Assembly (NCBI RefSeq): GCF_008704655.1
Contig: NZ_CP023688.1
Span: forward strand, 5,315,001-5,379,000
Length of the DNA: 64,000 bases
Reading direction: 5' to 3'
Source: Streptomyces rimosus
GTDB taxonomy: Bacteria; Actinomycetota; Actinomycetes; Streptomycetales; Streptomycetaceae
The position numbers and the translations under genes are program-made. The first letter of the stretch is position 1. Each line of letters starts with the position of its first letter. This document shows positions 7,832 through 14,857 of this stretch, in pieces. The notes beneath the pieces were generated by a model, which was not told the origin of the DNA, ran no database searches, and saw only the letters and a list, made by a program, of their open reading frames with translations.

Positions 7832-8056
7832 TTACGGGCGGTTGGCGTCCAGGGGTGCCACCTGGTCGCCGGGCACCGGACGGTTGCCGTCCATGGCCAC
7901 CGCGTTGTTGCCGGCCACCGGGCGGTTGCCGTCCCCGGCGACGACGGCGGAGGCACCGCTCGGGGCGTGGTGGTCGGCCAGGGCGGGCGCCGCCGCTGCA
8001 CCGGCGAGGGCGGCGGTGAAGGCGAGGGTGACGACGGTGCGCTGGGTACGGCTCAT
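7832..8056 (-). CDS. Secreted small protein with three D-x-N-R-P motifs
   Basis: 74 residues. AAGGAG 5 bases before ATG 8056 fixes the start. A Sec-type signal peptide is clear: SRTQR, hydrophobic core LAFTAALAGAAAA, and a cleavage site after ALA at about residue 27. The mature peptide of about 47 residues carries three spaced motifs, GDGNRPV, MDGNRPV and LDANRP, the last being the C-terminus. The same motif, with Ser or Gly at the second position, is repeated eight times in the neighbouring non-secreted protein at 8388-8732. It lies downstream of that gene on the same strand but has its own leader region of about 330 bases. No enzyme family is recognisable. The shared motif suggests a common binding partner or common descent; this is inference. 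Confidence 0.8.
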   Translation of the reverse strand: MSRTQRTVVTLAFTAALAGAAAAPALADHHAPSGASAVVAGDGNRPVAGNNAVAMDGNRPVPGDQVAPLDANRP

Positions 8057-8181
8057 TCCGACTCCTTCGTGGGGACATCGCTTACATGTGACGCTAGTGG
8101 CAGGTGATGCGTATGTTCGATCCCCCCGGCGGAAAATAGCCATAGAAATGGGGAGATTTCGTCTGTCCTCGGGTATGCCGC

Positions 8182-8231
8182 GGGGACCGGCTTCGATGGC
8201 TCCCCCCTCAATGCCATCGAAACCGGCCCCC
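8182..8231. terminator. Long imperfect hairpin between the two DxNRP genes
   Basis: GGGGACCGGCTTCGATGGC pairs with 8213-8231 (arms of 19 bases, mismatched at two positions) around a 12-base loop. It lies between the end of the repeat-protein gene and the start of the secreted gene, so it could terminate or attenuate read-through. A run of GATCCCCC repeats follows at about 8236-8305. Confidence 0.5.
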
Positions 8232-8340
8232 GCGATCCCCCGGATCCCCCCGGATCCCCCGATCCCCGGGCCCGGCAGTCCCCCCTGGATCCCCCGATCC
8301 CCCGGACTGCCCGACCCGCAGTGGGTCTTGTGTTGTCCCA

Positions 8341-8376
8341 TAGGGCGGGCCGGTGCTTCCCCCGTGGCCCGCCCTA
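8341..8376 (-). terminator. Terminator of the AfsS-like gene
   Basis: Perfect 11-base stem TAGGGCGGGCC / GGCCCGCCCTA with a 14-base loop, 11 bases downstream of the stop codon of the repeat protein. Confidence 0.65.
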
Positions 8377-8387
8377 CGGGCCGCTCA

Positions 8388-8732
8388 TTACTTCGGGTCG
8401 GCGATGGGGCGGTTGCTGTCACCCATCACGACCACGTTGCCGTCCTTGCCCGGCGCGGGCCGGGCGGTGTCCTCGGTGATCAGCTGGCCGTCGGTGATCG
8501 GACGGTTGCTGTCCTGAGGCGCGATGGGACGGTTGCTGTCCATGGGCTGGATCGGCCGGTTGCTGTCCATCGGCTGAATCGGCCGGTTGCTGTCCATGGG
8601 CTGGATGGGACGGTTGCTGTCCATGGGCTGGATGGGACGGTTGCTGTCCATCGGCTGGATGGGACGATTGCTGTCCAGCGGCTTGACGATGTCCTTGTCG
8701 TCGTCCTTTCGGGCCTGATTCTGAGAGCTCAC
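8388..8732 (-). CDS. AfsS-like repeat protein, eight D-S-N-R-P-I motifs
   Basis: 114 residues from GTG 8732, chosen because GGAG lies 9 bases upstream; the longer open frame lacks a ribosome site. A short charged head (QNQARKDDDKDIVKP) leads into seven tandem 9-residue units of the form M-D-S-N-R-P-I-Q-P (residues 19-81). An eighth GDSNRPI follows near the C-terminus. No signal peptide and no membrane segment, so it is cytoplasmic. In S. coelicolor, afsS directly follows afsR and encodes a small protein with repeated D-N-H-M-P motifs that raises antibiotic production. Here an AfsR-type gene is directly upstream, a SARP-like direct repeat lies between them, and the repeat is D-S-N-R-P. I therefore read it as an AfsS analogue with an altered, expanded repeat. 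Confidence 0.8.
   Translation of the reverse strand: MSSQNQARKDDDKDIVKPLDSNRPIQPMDSNRPIQPMDSNRPIQPMDSNRPIQPMDSNRPIQPMDSNRPIAPQDSNRPITDGQLITEDTARPAPGKDGNVVVMGDSNRPIADPK
8490..8678 (-). repeat. Seven tandem 27-base coding repeats
   Basis: Seven consecutive 27-base units encode [LMQ]DSNRPI[QAT][PD]. Central units are nearly identical at DNA level and differ mainly at third positions, for example in Met-Asp-Ser versus the preceding Ile-Gln-Pro codons. This indicates recent unit duplication under coding constraint. The number of units may vary between strains. Confidence 0.85.
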
Positions 8733-8876
8733 GGTGATCAACTCCGTTGTGTGGGCGCAATCGGTCCACCCGCCCGGCAACTCCCCCGTGGGTCGCCGGA
8801 CGGGCGGACCAGGGCCGGCACCTTACGGTGGGGCCTGGTCACCGAGCCGCTTGCCCCCCGAGGCGGCGGATCGGTA

Positions 8877-8915
8877 ATTAGAGAGTGGCCCCTCGCGATG
8901 AACGATCGATAAACG
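8877..8915 (-). promoter_or_regulatory. Putative SARP (AfsR-type) binding site and promoter of the repeat protein
   Basis: On the minus strand CGTTTAT-CGAT-CGTTCAT forms a 7-base direct repeat with 4-base spacing (period 11), occupying 8915-8898. SARP regulators bind this spacing. A -10 candidate TCTAAT lies at 8882-8877. The -35 position 17 bases upstream of it falls inside the second repeat, which is how AfsR is known to act at afsS. The site lies between the SARP stop and the repeat-protein start. Confidence 0.55.
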
Positions 8916-8941
8916 CCTGAAGCCCGAGGTCCGGGGCGGTT

Positions 8942-11884
8942 TTATGCCACCGCGACAGGGGCGATGAGATTGTGTACCTCACCGTCCACGGGCAGGCCCA
9001 TCTGTTCGTGGATGGACATGACCTCCTGCCAGCAGACCTTCGCCCGGCCGGTGTGGCCGATCTGGTTCAGGGCGTGCCCCAGGGTGGTGAGCGCGTCGGC
9101 CCGCCAGCGCCCGCCGCCGATCCCCCGCAGGGCGGACAGGGCCTGCTCGGCGTAGTTGGCCGCGCTGGCCGGACGGCGGGCCGCGAGGTCCACCTCGGCG
9201 AGCCGCAGGTAGGTCATGCCCTCCCAGAACCGCTGCCGGCTGTCCCGGAAGATGGCGAGCGCCTCGGTCAGCTGCGCGGTGGCCTCGTCCAGTCTGCCGG
9301 CGCGCGTCAGGGCCATACCGAGCGCGTACATGCCGTTGCCGAGCCGGCGGGAGGCACCCGCCTCCCGGTAGCAGGCGGTGCCCTGCTCGGCGAGCCGGAT
9401 GGCGCTCTCGACGCGCCCGGTGTCCAAGTGCAGGCGCGAGAGGTTGTTCAGCGCGCTGGCCTCGGACTGCTTGTTGTTGTTCTCGCGGAAGGCGAGCAGG
9501 GCCTGGTTCAGGTAGCCCTCCGCCTCCTCGTAGCGGTGCAGGATGCTGGCGATGATGCCGCGGTCGTTGGGGCCGTTGGCGGACGTGAAGGAGTCACCGG
9601 TCGCCAGCCCCAGCAGCGTGGCCAGCTTCGCGTGCTCATCGGCCTCGGTGAGCCGTCCGGACTGGGTGTAGGTGGGGGTGAGGGCCCAGTGGACGCGGGC
9701 CTCCGCGTGCTGGTCGCCGGACCGGCGCGCGGCGGCCAGCAGGGTGAGGTTGGCCTGCTCGTACTGCCGGTTGTTGGCGCCGGACTCGGCCATGTCCCGG
9801 GTCAGGAGCAGCAGGTCGACGGCGCGCCGCAGCGCCTTCGGGCCGGTGTTCTGCAGCGCGCAGGCGATCAGGCAGCGGGTCTCGCTGAACAGCCAGCTCA
9901 GCGCCTCGTGGCGGTCGGTGAAGACCAGGCCGGGGTAGCGCGGCGTCTCGGTGTGGTCGGCCAGCCGGTCGCCGGGGCGCTCCAGCGCGTACATGTGGGT
10001 GGCGGTGGCCAGGTAGAAGTCCAGCAGCCGGGACAGTGCCGCCTCGCGCTCCTCCGGAGGCTGCTCGTCGCGCTCCGCGCAGGAGCGCGCGTACAGGCGC
10101 ACCAGGTCGTGGAAGCGGTAGCGGCCGGGGGCCGCGGACTCCAGGAGGGAGGTGTCCACGAGCGATTCGAGGAGGGCCTCGGCGGAGTCGGTGTCCATGT
10201 CGAGCAGGGCGGCAGCGGCGGCGAGCGAGATGTCCGGTCCGTCGGCCAGCCCGAGCAGCCGGAAGGCCCGCGCCTGGCGCGGCTCCAGCTGTTTGTAGCC
10301 CAGCTCGAAGCTGGAGTTCACGGCGAGGTCGCCGGCGCGCAGCTCGTCCAGCCTGCGGCGTTCGTCGGCGAGCTTGCGGGCCAGTACGGAGACGGTCCAC
10401 GTACGACGGGCGGCCAGCCGGGACGCGGCGATGCGGATGGCCAGCGGCAGGAAGCCGCAGGCGCCGACCACGTCCATGGACGCCTCGCGCTCGGCGTTCA
10501 CCCGCTCCTCGCCCACGATGAGCGTGAAGAGAGTGAACGCTTCGTCAGGGCTCATCACGTCCAGGTCGACCAGGTGGGCGCCGGCCAGGTCTATCATCCG
10601 GACCCGGCTGGTGATCAGCGCCGCGCAGCCGTCCGTACCGGGCAGCAGGGGGCGGACCTGGGCGGCGTCGCGGGCGTTGTCCAGGAGGGCGAGCACCCGG
10701 CGGCCGGCCAGGGCCGAGCGGTAGAGGGCGGCCCGCTCCTCGACGCCGTTCGGAATGGAGGCGTCCGGTGTCCCGAGCGCGCGCAGGAACGCGCCCAGCA
10801 CCGCTTCCGGGTCGGACGGGGAGTGCCCGGCGCCCTGGAGGTCCACGTACAGCTGGCCGTCCGGGAAGTGCGTGTGGGCGGCGTGCGCGACGTGCACGGC
10901 GAGGGTGGTCTTGCCGACGCCGCCGATGCCGGTGAGCGCCGAGACGGCCATCACGCTGCCCTCGGCGGTGGCCAGCTGCTCGCTCAGCTCCCTGACGAAG
11001 GCGGCGCGTCCGGTGAAGTCGGCGACGGTGGCCGGAAGTTGCTGTGGTCGCACGAACACCGGCTCCGCCGGGTCGCGTGCCTCGGGCGGCATGATGGGCG
11101 CGTCCAGCTCCGTGTCCGCGCGCAGGATGCGCTGCTGGAGGTCGGACAGTGACGCGCAGGGGTCCACTCCGAGCTCATCGGCGAGCAGACGGCGCGTGTC
11201 GGCGTATACGGCGAGTGCCTCGGCCTGGCGGCCGCTGCGGTACAGCGCCAGCATGAGGAGTTCTCGCAGCCGCTCGCGCAGCGGGTGCGAGGCGGTCAGC
11301 GCGGTCAGCTCCGAGACGGCCTCGGCGTGGCAGCCCAGCTCCAGATCCAGCTCCAGGCGCGTCTCCATCAGGGACAGGCGCCACTCCACCAGGCGGGTGC
11401 GCTGGTTCTCGGCGTACGGCCCGGCGAGGTTGGCCAGCGGCTCGCCGTCCCACAGCGCCAGCGCGGAGTCCAGGAGGTCGCGGGCCCGGCAGCGGTCGCC
11501 GGCCGCCCTGGCCTTCTCGGCGTCGGCCGCATACTGCTCGGCGTGGTCCATGTCCAGGTCGAGCGGCTGGTGGTCGACCGGCCGGATGGCATAGCCGCCG
11601 GACTCGCTGACCAGGGTGTCCGCGTCGGCGCCGAGCGCCTTGCGGATGCGTGAGGCGTACGTGCGCAGCGCCGCGAGGGCGGCGTGCGGCGGTTCGTCGC
11701 CCCACAGGGCGTCGACGAGTTCGGATGCGGTGGCGGTGCGTCCGCCCCGTAGCAGCAGGGCGGCCAGGAGCGCGCGCTGCTGCGGGGAGCCGGCCGCCAG
11801 TGGGGTCGCGCCGCGCCAGGCCCGTACGGGACCGAGCACGGTGAAGCGGAGCCGCTCCTGGCCCTGCCCCGGACCGTCGTCCAT
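8942..11884 (-). CDS. AfsR-family SARP transcriptional regulator (SARP-NB-ARC-TPR)
   Basis: 980 residues. Layout: N-terminal winged-helix DNA-binding domain (about 12-100, LRFTVLGPVRAWRG onward); bacterial transcriptional activator domain (about 105-250); NB-ARC ATPase with P-loop GIGGVGKTTL near residue 320 and ALLDNARDAAQVRPLLPG after it; and C-terminal TPR repeats (about 640-960). Length and layout match AfsR (about 990 residues). AfsR is activated by serine/threonine kinases and ATP and recruits RNA polymerase to afsS. ATG 11884 has AGGGGGA upstream; an in-frame ATG 33 bases earlier does not. Its likely target is the adjacent repeat-protein gene. The gene neighbourhood differs from the one I recall for afsR, so it may be a paralogue rather than the orthologue. 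Confidence 0.92.
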   Translation of the reverse strand: MDDGPGQGQERLRFTVLGPVRAWRGATPLAAGSPQQRALLAALLLRGGRTATASELVDALWGDEPPHAALAALRTYASRIRKALGADADTLVSESGGYAIRPVDHQPLDLDMDHAEQYAADAEKARAAGDRCRARDLLDSALALWDGEPLANLAGPYAENQRTRLVEWRLSLMETRLELDLELGCHAEAVSELTALTASHPLRERLRELLMLALYRSGRQAEALAVYADTRRLLADELGVDPCASLSDLQQRILRADTELDAPIMPPEARDPAEPVFVRPQQLPATVADFTGRAAFVRELSEQLATAEGSVMAVSALTGIGGVGKTTLAVHVAHAAHTHFPDGQLYVDLQGAGHSPSDPEAVLGAFLRALGTPDASIPNGVEERAALYRSALAGRRVLALLDNARDAAQVRPLLPGTDGCAALITSRVRMIDLAGAHLVDLDVMSPDEAFTLFTLIVGEERVNAEREASMDVVGACGFLPLAIRIAASRLAARRTWTVSVLARKLADERRRLDELRAGDLAVNSSFELGYKQLEPRQARAFRLLGLADGPDISLAAAAALLDMDTDSAEALLESLVDTSLLESAAPGRYRFHDLVRLYARSCAERDEQPPEEREAALSRLLDFYLATATHMYALERPGDRLADHTETPRYPGLVFTDRHEALSWLFSETRCLIACALQNTGPKALRRAVDLLLLTRDMAESGANNRQYEQANLTLLAAARRSGDQHAEARVHWALTPTYTQSGRLTEADEHAKLATLLGLATGDSFTSANGPNDRGIIASILHRYEEAEGYLNQALLAFRENNNKQSEASALNNLSRLHLDTGRVESAIRLAEQGTACYREAGASRRLGNGMYALGMALTRAGRLDEATAQLTEALAIFRDSRQRFWEGMTYLRLAEVDLAARRPASAANYAEQALSALRGIGGGRWRADALTTLGHALNQIGHTGRAKVCWQEVMSIHEQMGLPVDGEVHNLIAPVAVA

Positions 11885-12202
11885 GGTGTCCCCCTGCCCT
11901 GTGCACTTCGTTCGCATCGGCCAGTCTGCCTTGTCGTAGCCCCTTACGTCAGTAGGGGTCCAGTCTCAGCACGCTCTCTCCACGCCCGGTGTTCGGGCTG
12001 GTGTTCGGCTGTGCGGCGGGTGGGACGGCGGGCTGTGGGCGGGTGCGGAATCCCGTGCGGATGCGCGTGCAGCTGCCCGTGCGCGGCCCGTGTGCGGGCG
12101 CGATGGATTGCGTCGCTGCTCAACCGCCTGTACGGCCGCCCGGCGTACGCGCCCGGCGCAGTCCCGTGTCCTGTGCATCCATTCCCTCCGGTCACAGCAT
12201 TA
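11885..12202. other. Intergenic region between the SARP and amidohydrolase genes
   Basis: About 320 bases with no credible gene: short frames here have no ribosome site and no family likeness. It should contain the minus-strand SARP promoter. A CCCCT-N9-AGGGG inverted repeat at about 11940-11958 lies 56 bases upstream of the SARP ATG and may be a control site. The right edge runs into the operator-promoter of the amidohydrolase. Confidence 0.4.
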
Positions 12203-12231
12203 CTGACGGGCCGTCAGTTCGGCGCTACGGT
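12203..12231 (+). promoter_or_regulatory. Operator-promoter of the amidohydrolase (leaderless)
   Basis: The perfect palindrome TGACGGGCCGTCA (12204-12216) overlaps -35 CTGACG (12203-12208). A 17-base spacer leads to -10 TACGGT (12226-12231). Six bases later is the ATG (12238), so the transcript would start at or next to the start codon. This is the clearest promoter of the TGACG set. Confidence 0.72.
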
Positions 12232-12237
12232 AAAAAC

Positions 12238-13461
12238 ATGGAGAGTTTTCCGAAGATAATCTCGGTGGACGACCACACGGTGGAGCCCCCCGATGTCTGG
12301 CGGGACCGCCTGCCCTCGAAATATCACGACATCGGCCCCCGAATCGTCCGCGCGCCGGTGGCGGAGATGACCTTCGTCGGCGGAAGATTCGCGCCGAAAA
12401 TGGGCCGCCCCGGCGATCCGGGCCCGCTCGCCGACTGGTGGGTCTACGAGGACCTCCACCGCCCGCTGACCCGCCTCGACACGGCCGTCGGATACGCCAG
12501 GGACGACATCAAACTGGAAGGCATCACCTACGAGCAGATGCGCCCCGGCTCCTTCAGCGTGCCGGAGCGGCTGGCCGACATGGACGCCAACCATGTGCAG
12601 TCCGCCCTGTGTTTCCCCACGTTCCCGCGCTTTTGCGGGCAGACCTTCACCGAGGCCAAGGACCGCGAACTGGCGCTGCTGGGGGTGCGCGCGTACAACG
12701 ACTGGATGGTCGAGGAGTGGTGCGGCCCGGCCGCGCGCGGACGCCTCGTACCGCTCACGCTCGTCCCGTTGTGGGACCCGGAGCTGGCCGCCGGCGAGGT
12801 GCGCCGGAACGCGGAACGTGGCGTACGGGCGGTCTGTTTCAGCGAAATCCCGCCACATCTGGGACTGCCCAGCATTCACACCGGGCACTGGGACCCCTTC
12901 CTGCGGGCCTGTGCCGAGACCGGGACGGTCATCGCCATGCACATCGGCTCCTCCAGCCGGATGCCGTCCACCTCCGCCGACGCGCCGCCCGCCGTCGGCT
13001 CCACGATCACCTTCGCCAACTGCTGCTTCTCGATGGTCGACTGGCTGATGAGCGGCGCCTTCGACCGCTTCCCCGGCCTGAAGGTCATGTACGCGGAGGG
13101 GCAGATCGGGTGGATTCCGTACATCCTGGAGCGCGCCGACGTGGTCTGGGAGGAGAACCGCGGCTGGGGCGGCGTCGCGGACAAGGTGCTGCGCCCGCCG
13201 TCCGAACTCTTCGCCGGCCATGTGTACGGCTGCTTCTTCGACGACGCCTTCGGGCTGCGCAACCTGGACGGGATCGGCGTCGGCAACGTCCTGTACGAGA
13301 CCGACTACCCGCACTCGGACTCCACCTGGCCGCGGTCGCGGGAGGTCGGCGAGGCCCAGATGGGCCACCTGGCGCCCGACGTGGTCGAGCGGATCGTCCG
13401 CGGCAACGCCATCGAGCTGCTGGGGCTGACGCCGGAAGGGCTGTGGGCGCACGCGGCGTGA
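12238..13461 (+). CDS. Amidohydrolase-2 family metal-dependent hydrolase/decarboxylase
   Basis: 407 residues. TIM-barrel amidohydrolase of the ACMSD-like group: a degenerate metal motif S-V-D-D-H-T near the N-terminus (D11, H13), AMHIGSSS in mid-protein, FPGLKVMYAEGQIGW and the late ETDYPHSDSTWP with the metal-ligand Asp. Members hydrolyse or decarboxylate ring-cleavage products. The first His of the usual H-x-H is replaced by Asp, as in many actinobacterial members. The frame is open far upstream, but ATG 12238 lies exactly 6 bases after a -10 and needs no leader. Next on the strand come an alpha/beta hydrolase and a DCC protein, probably one transcript. Confidence 0.9.
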   Translation: MESFPKIISVDDHTVEPPDVWRDRLPSKYHDIGPRIVRAPVAEMTFVGGRFAPKMGRPGDPGPLADWWVYEDLHRPLTRLDTAVGYARDDIKLEGITYEQMRPGSFSVPERLADMDANHVQSALCFPTFPRFCGQTFTEAKDRELALLGVRAYNDWMVEEWCGPAARGRLVPLTLVPLWDPELAAGEVRRNAERGVRAVCFSEIPPHLGLPSIHTGHWDPFLRACAETGTVIAMHIGSSSRMPSTSADAPPAVGSTITFANCCFSMVDWLMSGAFDRFPGLKVMYAEGQIGWIPYILERADVVWEENRGWGGVADKVLRPPSELFAGHVYGCFFDDAFGLRNLDGIGVGNVLYETDYPHSDSTWPRSREVGEAQMGHLAPDVVERIVRGNAIELLGLTPEGLWAHAA

Positions 13462-13554
13462 GCCACCATGGGACGGGCGGCCGGGACCGGGCCGCCCGCG
13501 CGGACCGCGCCCGCGGGGCACCGTCCGCGTCCTGCGGGCCTGGAGGTGGCGTGG

Positions 13555-14370
13555 ATGACGACGTTCGTGCTGGTGTCGGGCGGCTACACCGGAGGGTGGA
13601 TCTGGCGGGAGGTGGCGGACCACCTGCGGGCGATGGGGCACCGGGCGGAACCGGTGACGCTGACCGGCATGGGGGACCGACGTCATCTCTCCGGGCCCGG
13701 CACCGACCTGAACACCCACATCGAGGACGTGGCGCAGGTCCTGGACCACGTCGGCGCGGGTGAGGAGGACGAGGCGGGGGAGACGGTGCTCGTCGCCCAC
13801 TGCTACGGCGCCTACCCGGCGCTGGGCGCCGCGGACCGCGCCCCGGACCGGCTGGCCCGCCTCGTATGCGTGGACGCGGGCCTGCCCGCCGACGGCGTGT
13901 CCGTCCTGGACGCGCTGCCCGACCCGGCCGTACGGGAACGACTGCACCGCCGCGCCCAGGAGCACGGCGACGGCTGGCGCCTGCCGCCACCGTCCTTCGA
14001 GGAGACCGACATCTGGGGCAGCCTGGACGGCATCTCGGAGGAGGGCCGGGACCGGCTGGCCCGCTTCGTCGCACCGCAGCCGCTGCCCACCCTCACCCAG
14101 CCGGTCCGGCTGAGCGGCGCCACGGCCGCGCTGCCCGTCACCGGCATCTTCTGCACGAAGAACGTCACCAGCACCGCGGCCCTCCGTGACCTGGTGGCGT
14201 CCGGCGACCCGCGCTTCGCGGCGCTCGCCGACCCCCGGTACGGCTTCTTCGACCTCGACACCGGCCACTGGCCCATGCTGTCCTGCCCCGGCGAGCTGGC
14301 CGACCTGCTGCTGCGGGCCGCCGCGGACGAGGGGGAGCGGCTCGGCCCCTCCGATCAAGCCCCGGCATGA
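13555..14370 (+). CDS. Alpha/beta-hydrolase with Cys in place of the nucleophile Ser
   Basis: 271 residues, alpha/beta-hydrolase fold of the esterase group: VLVSGGYTGGWIWREV oxyanion region, DLNTHIEDVAQVLDHV, nucleophile elbow VAHCYGAY and late DTGHWPM histidine. The elbow normally reads G-H-S-Y-G; here it is A-H-C-Y-G, so the nucleophile would be Cys, as in dienelactone hydrolase. GGAGG precedes ATG 13555 by 9 bases. It lies 93 bases after the amidohydrolase and 7 bases before the DCC gene, suggesting one operon. It could open a lactone or thioester intermediate of the pathway, or be catalytically altered; sequence alone does not decide. Confidence 0.88.
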   Translation: MTTFVLVSGGYTGGWIWREVADHLRAMGHRAEPVTLTGMGDRRHLSGPGTDLNTHIEDVAQVLDHVGAGEEDEAGETVLVAHCYGAYPALGAADRAPDRLARLVCVDAGLPADGVSVLDALPDPAVRERLHRRAQEHGDGWRLPPPSFEETDIWGSLDGISEEGRDRLARFVAPQPLPTLTQPVRLSGATAALPVTGIFCTKNVTSTAALRDLVASGDPRFAALADPRYGFFDLDTGHWPMLSCPGELADLLLRAAADEGERLGPSDQAPA

Positions 14371-14377
14371 TGGGGGC

Positions 14378-14761
14378 ATGAGCAACCGACCCGTACTCGT
14401 CTACGACGGGGACTGCGGCTTCTGCACCACCTCCGTGCGGTTCGCCGAGCGCCGTATCCGCCCCCGCTGCACCGTCACCGCCTGGCAGTTCACCGACCTC
14501 GAAGCGCTCGGCGTCACCCAGGAGCGGGCCGAGCACGAGGTCCTGTGGATCACCCCGCACGGGACGGTGTACGGCGGGGCGCAGGCGGTCGCCAAGCTGC
14601 TGATGAGCGCGCGGGGCGTCTGGGCCGTGCCCGGGGCGCTGCTCACCCTGCCCCCGTTCCGCCAGCTCGCGCACGTCGTCTACCGGCTGGTGGCCGACAA
14701 CCGGCACCGGATGCCCGGCGGCACCGCCGCCTGCTCGCTGCCCTCCCACCTCAGGCCCTGA
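14378..14761 (+). CDS. DCC family thiol-disulfide oxidoreductase-like protein (DUF393)
   Basis: 127 residues, the usual DUF393 size. The family-defining motif YDGDCGFCTTSV sits at residues 9-20, with a C-x-x-C like that of thioredoxin-related proteins. Their biochemical role is poorly known. GGGGGC before ATG 14378 and the 7-base gap to the preceding hydrolase stop indicate cotranscription. No signal peptide; cytoplasmic. Confidence 0.88.
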   Translation: MSNRPVLVYDGDCGFCTTSVRFAERRIRPRCTVTAWQFTDLEALGVTQERAEHEVLWITPHGTVYGGAQAVAKLLMSARGVWAVPGALLTLPPFRQLAHVVYRLVADNRHRMPGGTAACSLPSHLRP

Positions 14762-14857
14762 CCTCCGCATCCCCGCCCGCCCCCTTGCCCGACGTCCCAT
14801 CAGCCCACACGATGGCCCCCAGCCGTCGAGGACGGGCTGTCGGCCGGGCGTGCGGGG

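Noticed and set aside
8490..8678. Regular 27-base repeats resembling a CRISPR array
   Set aside because: They are in-frame coding repeats without spacers and with no cas genes.
7832..8732. RiPP precursor with repeated cores (D-x-N-R-P)
   Set aside because: No maturase, protease or transporter nearby, and the SARP-adjacent layout fits an AfsS-like regulator better. The secreted protein remains unexplained.
8972..11152. Long plus-strand open frame opposite the AfsR-like gene
   Set aside because: Shadow of the SARP coding strand, Gly/Val/Arg-rich with no domain; typical of GC-rich antisense.
11944..12195. Small minus-strand ORF between the SARP and amidohydrolase genes
   Set aside because: No ribosome site, Pro/His-rich composition, and overlap with the operator-promoter.
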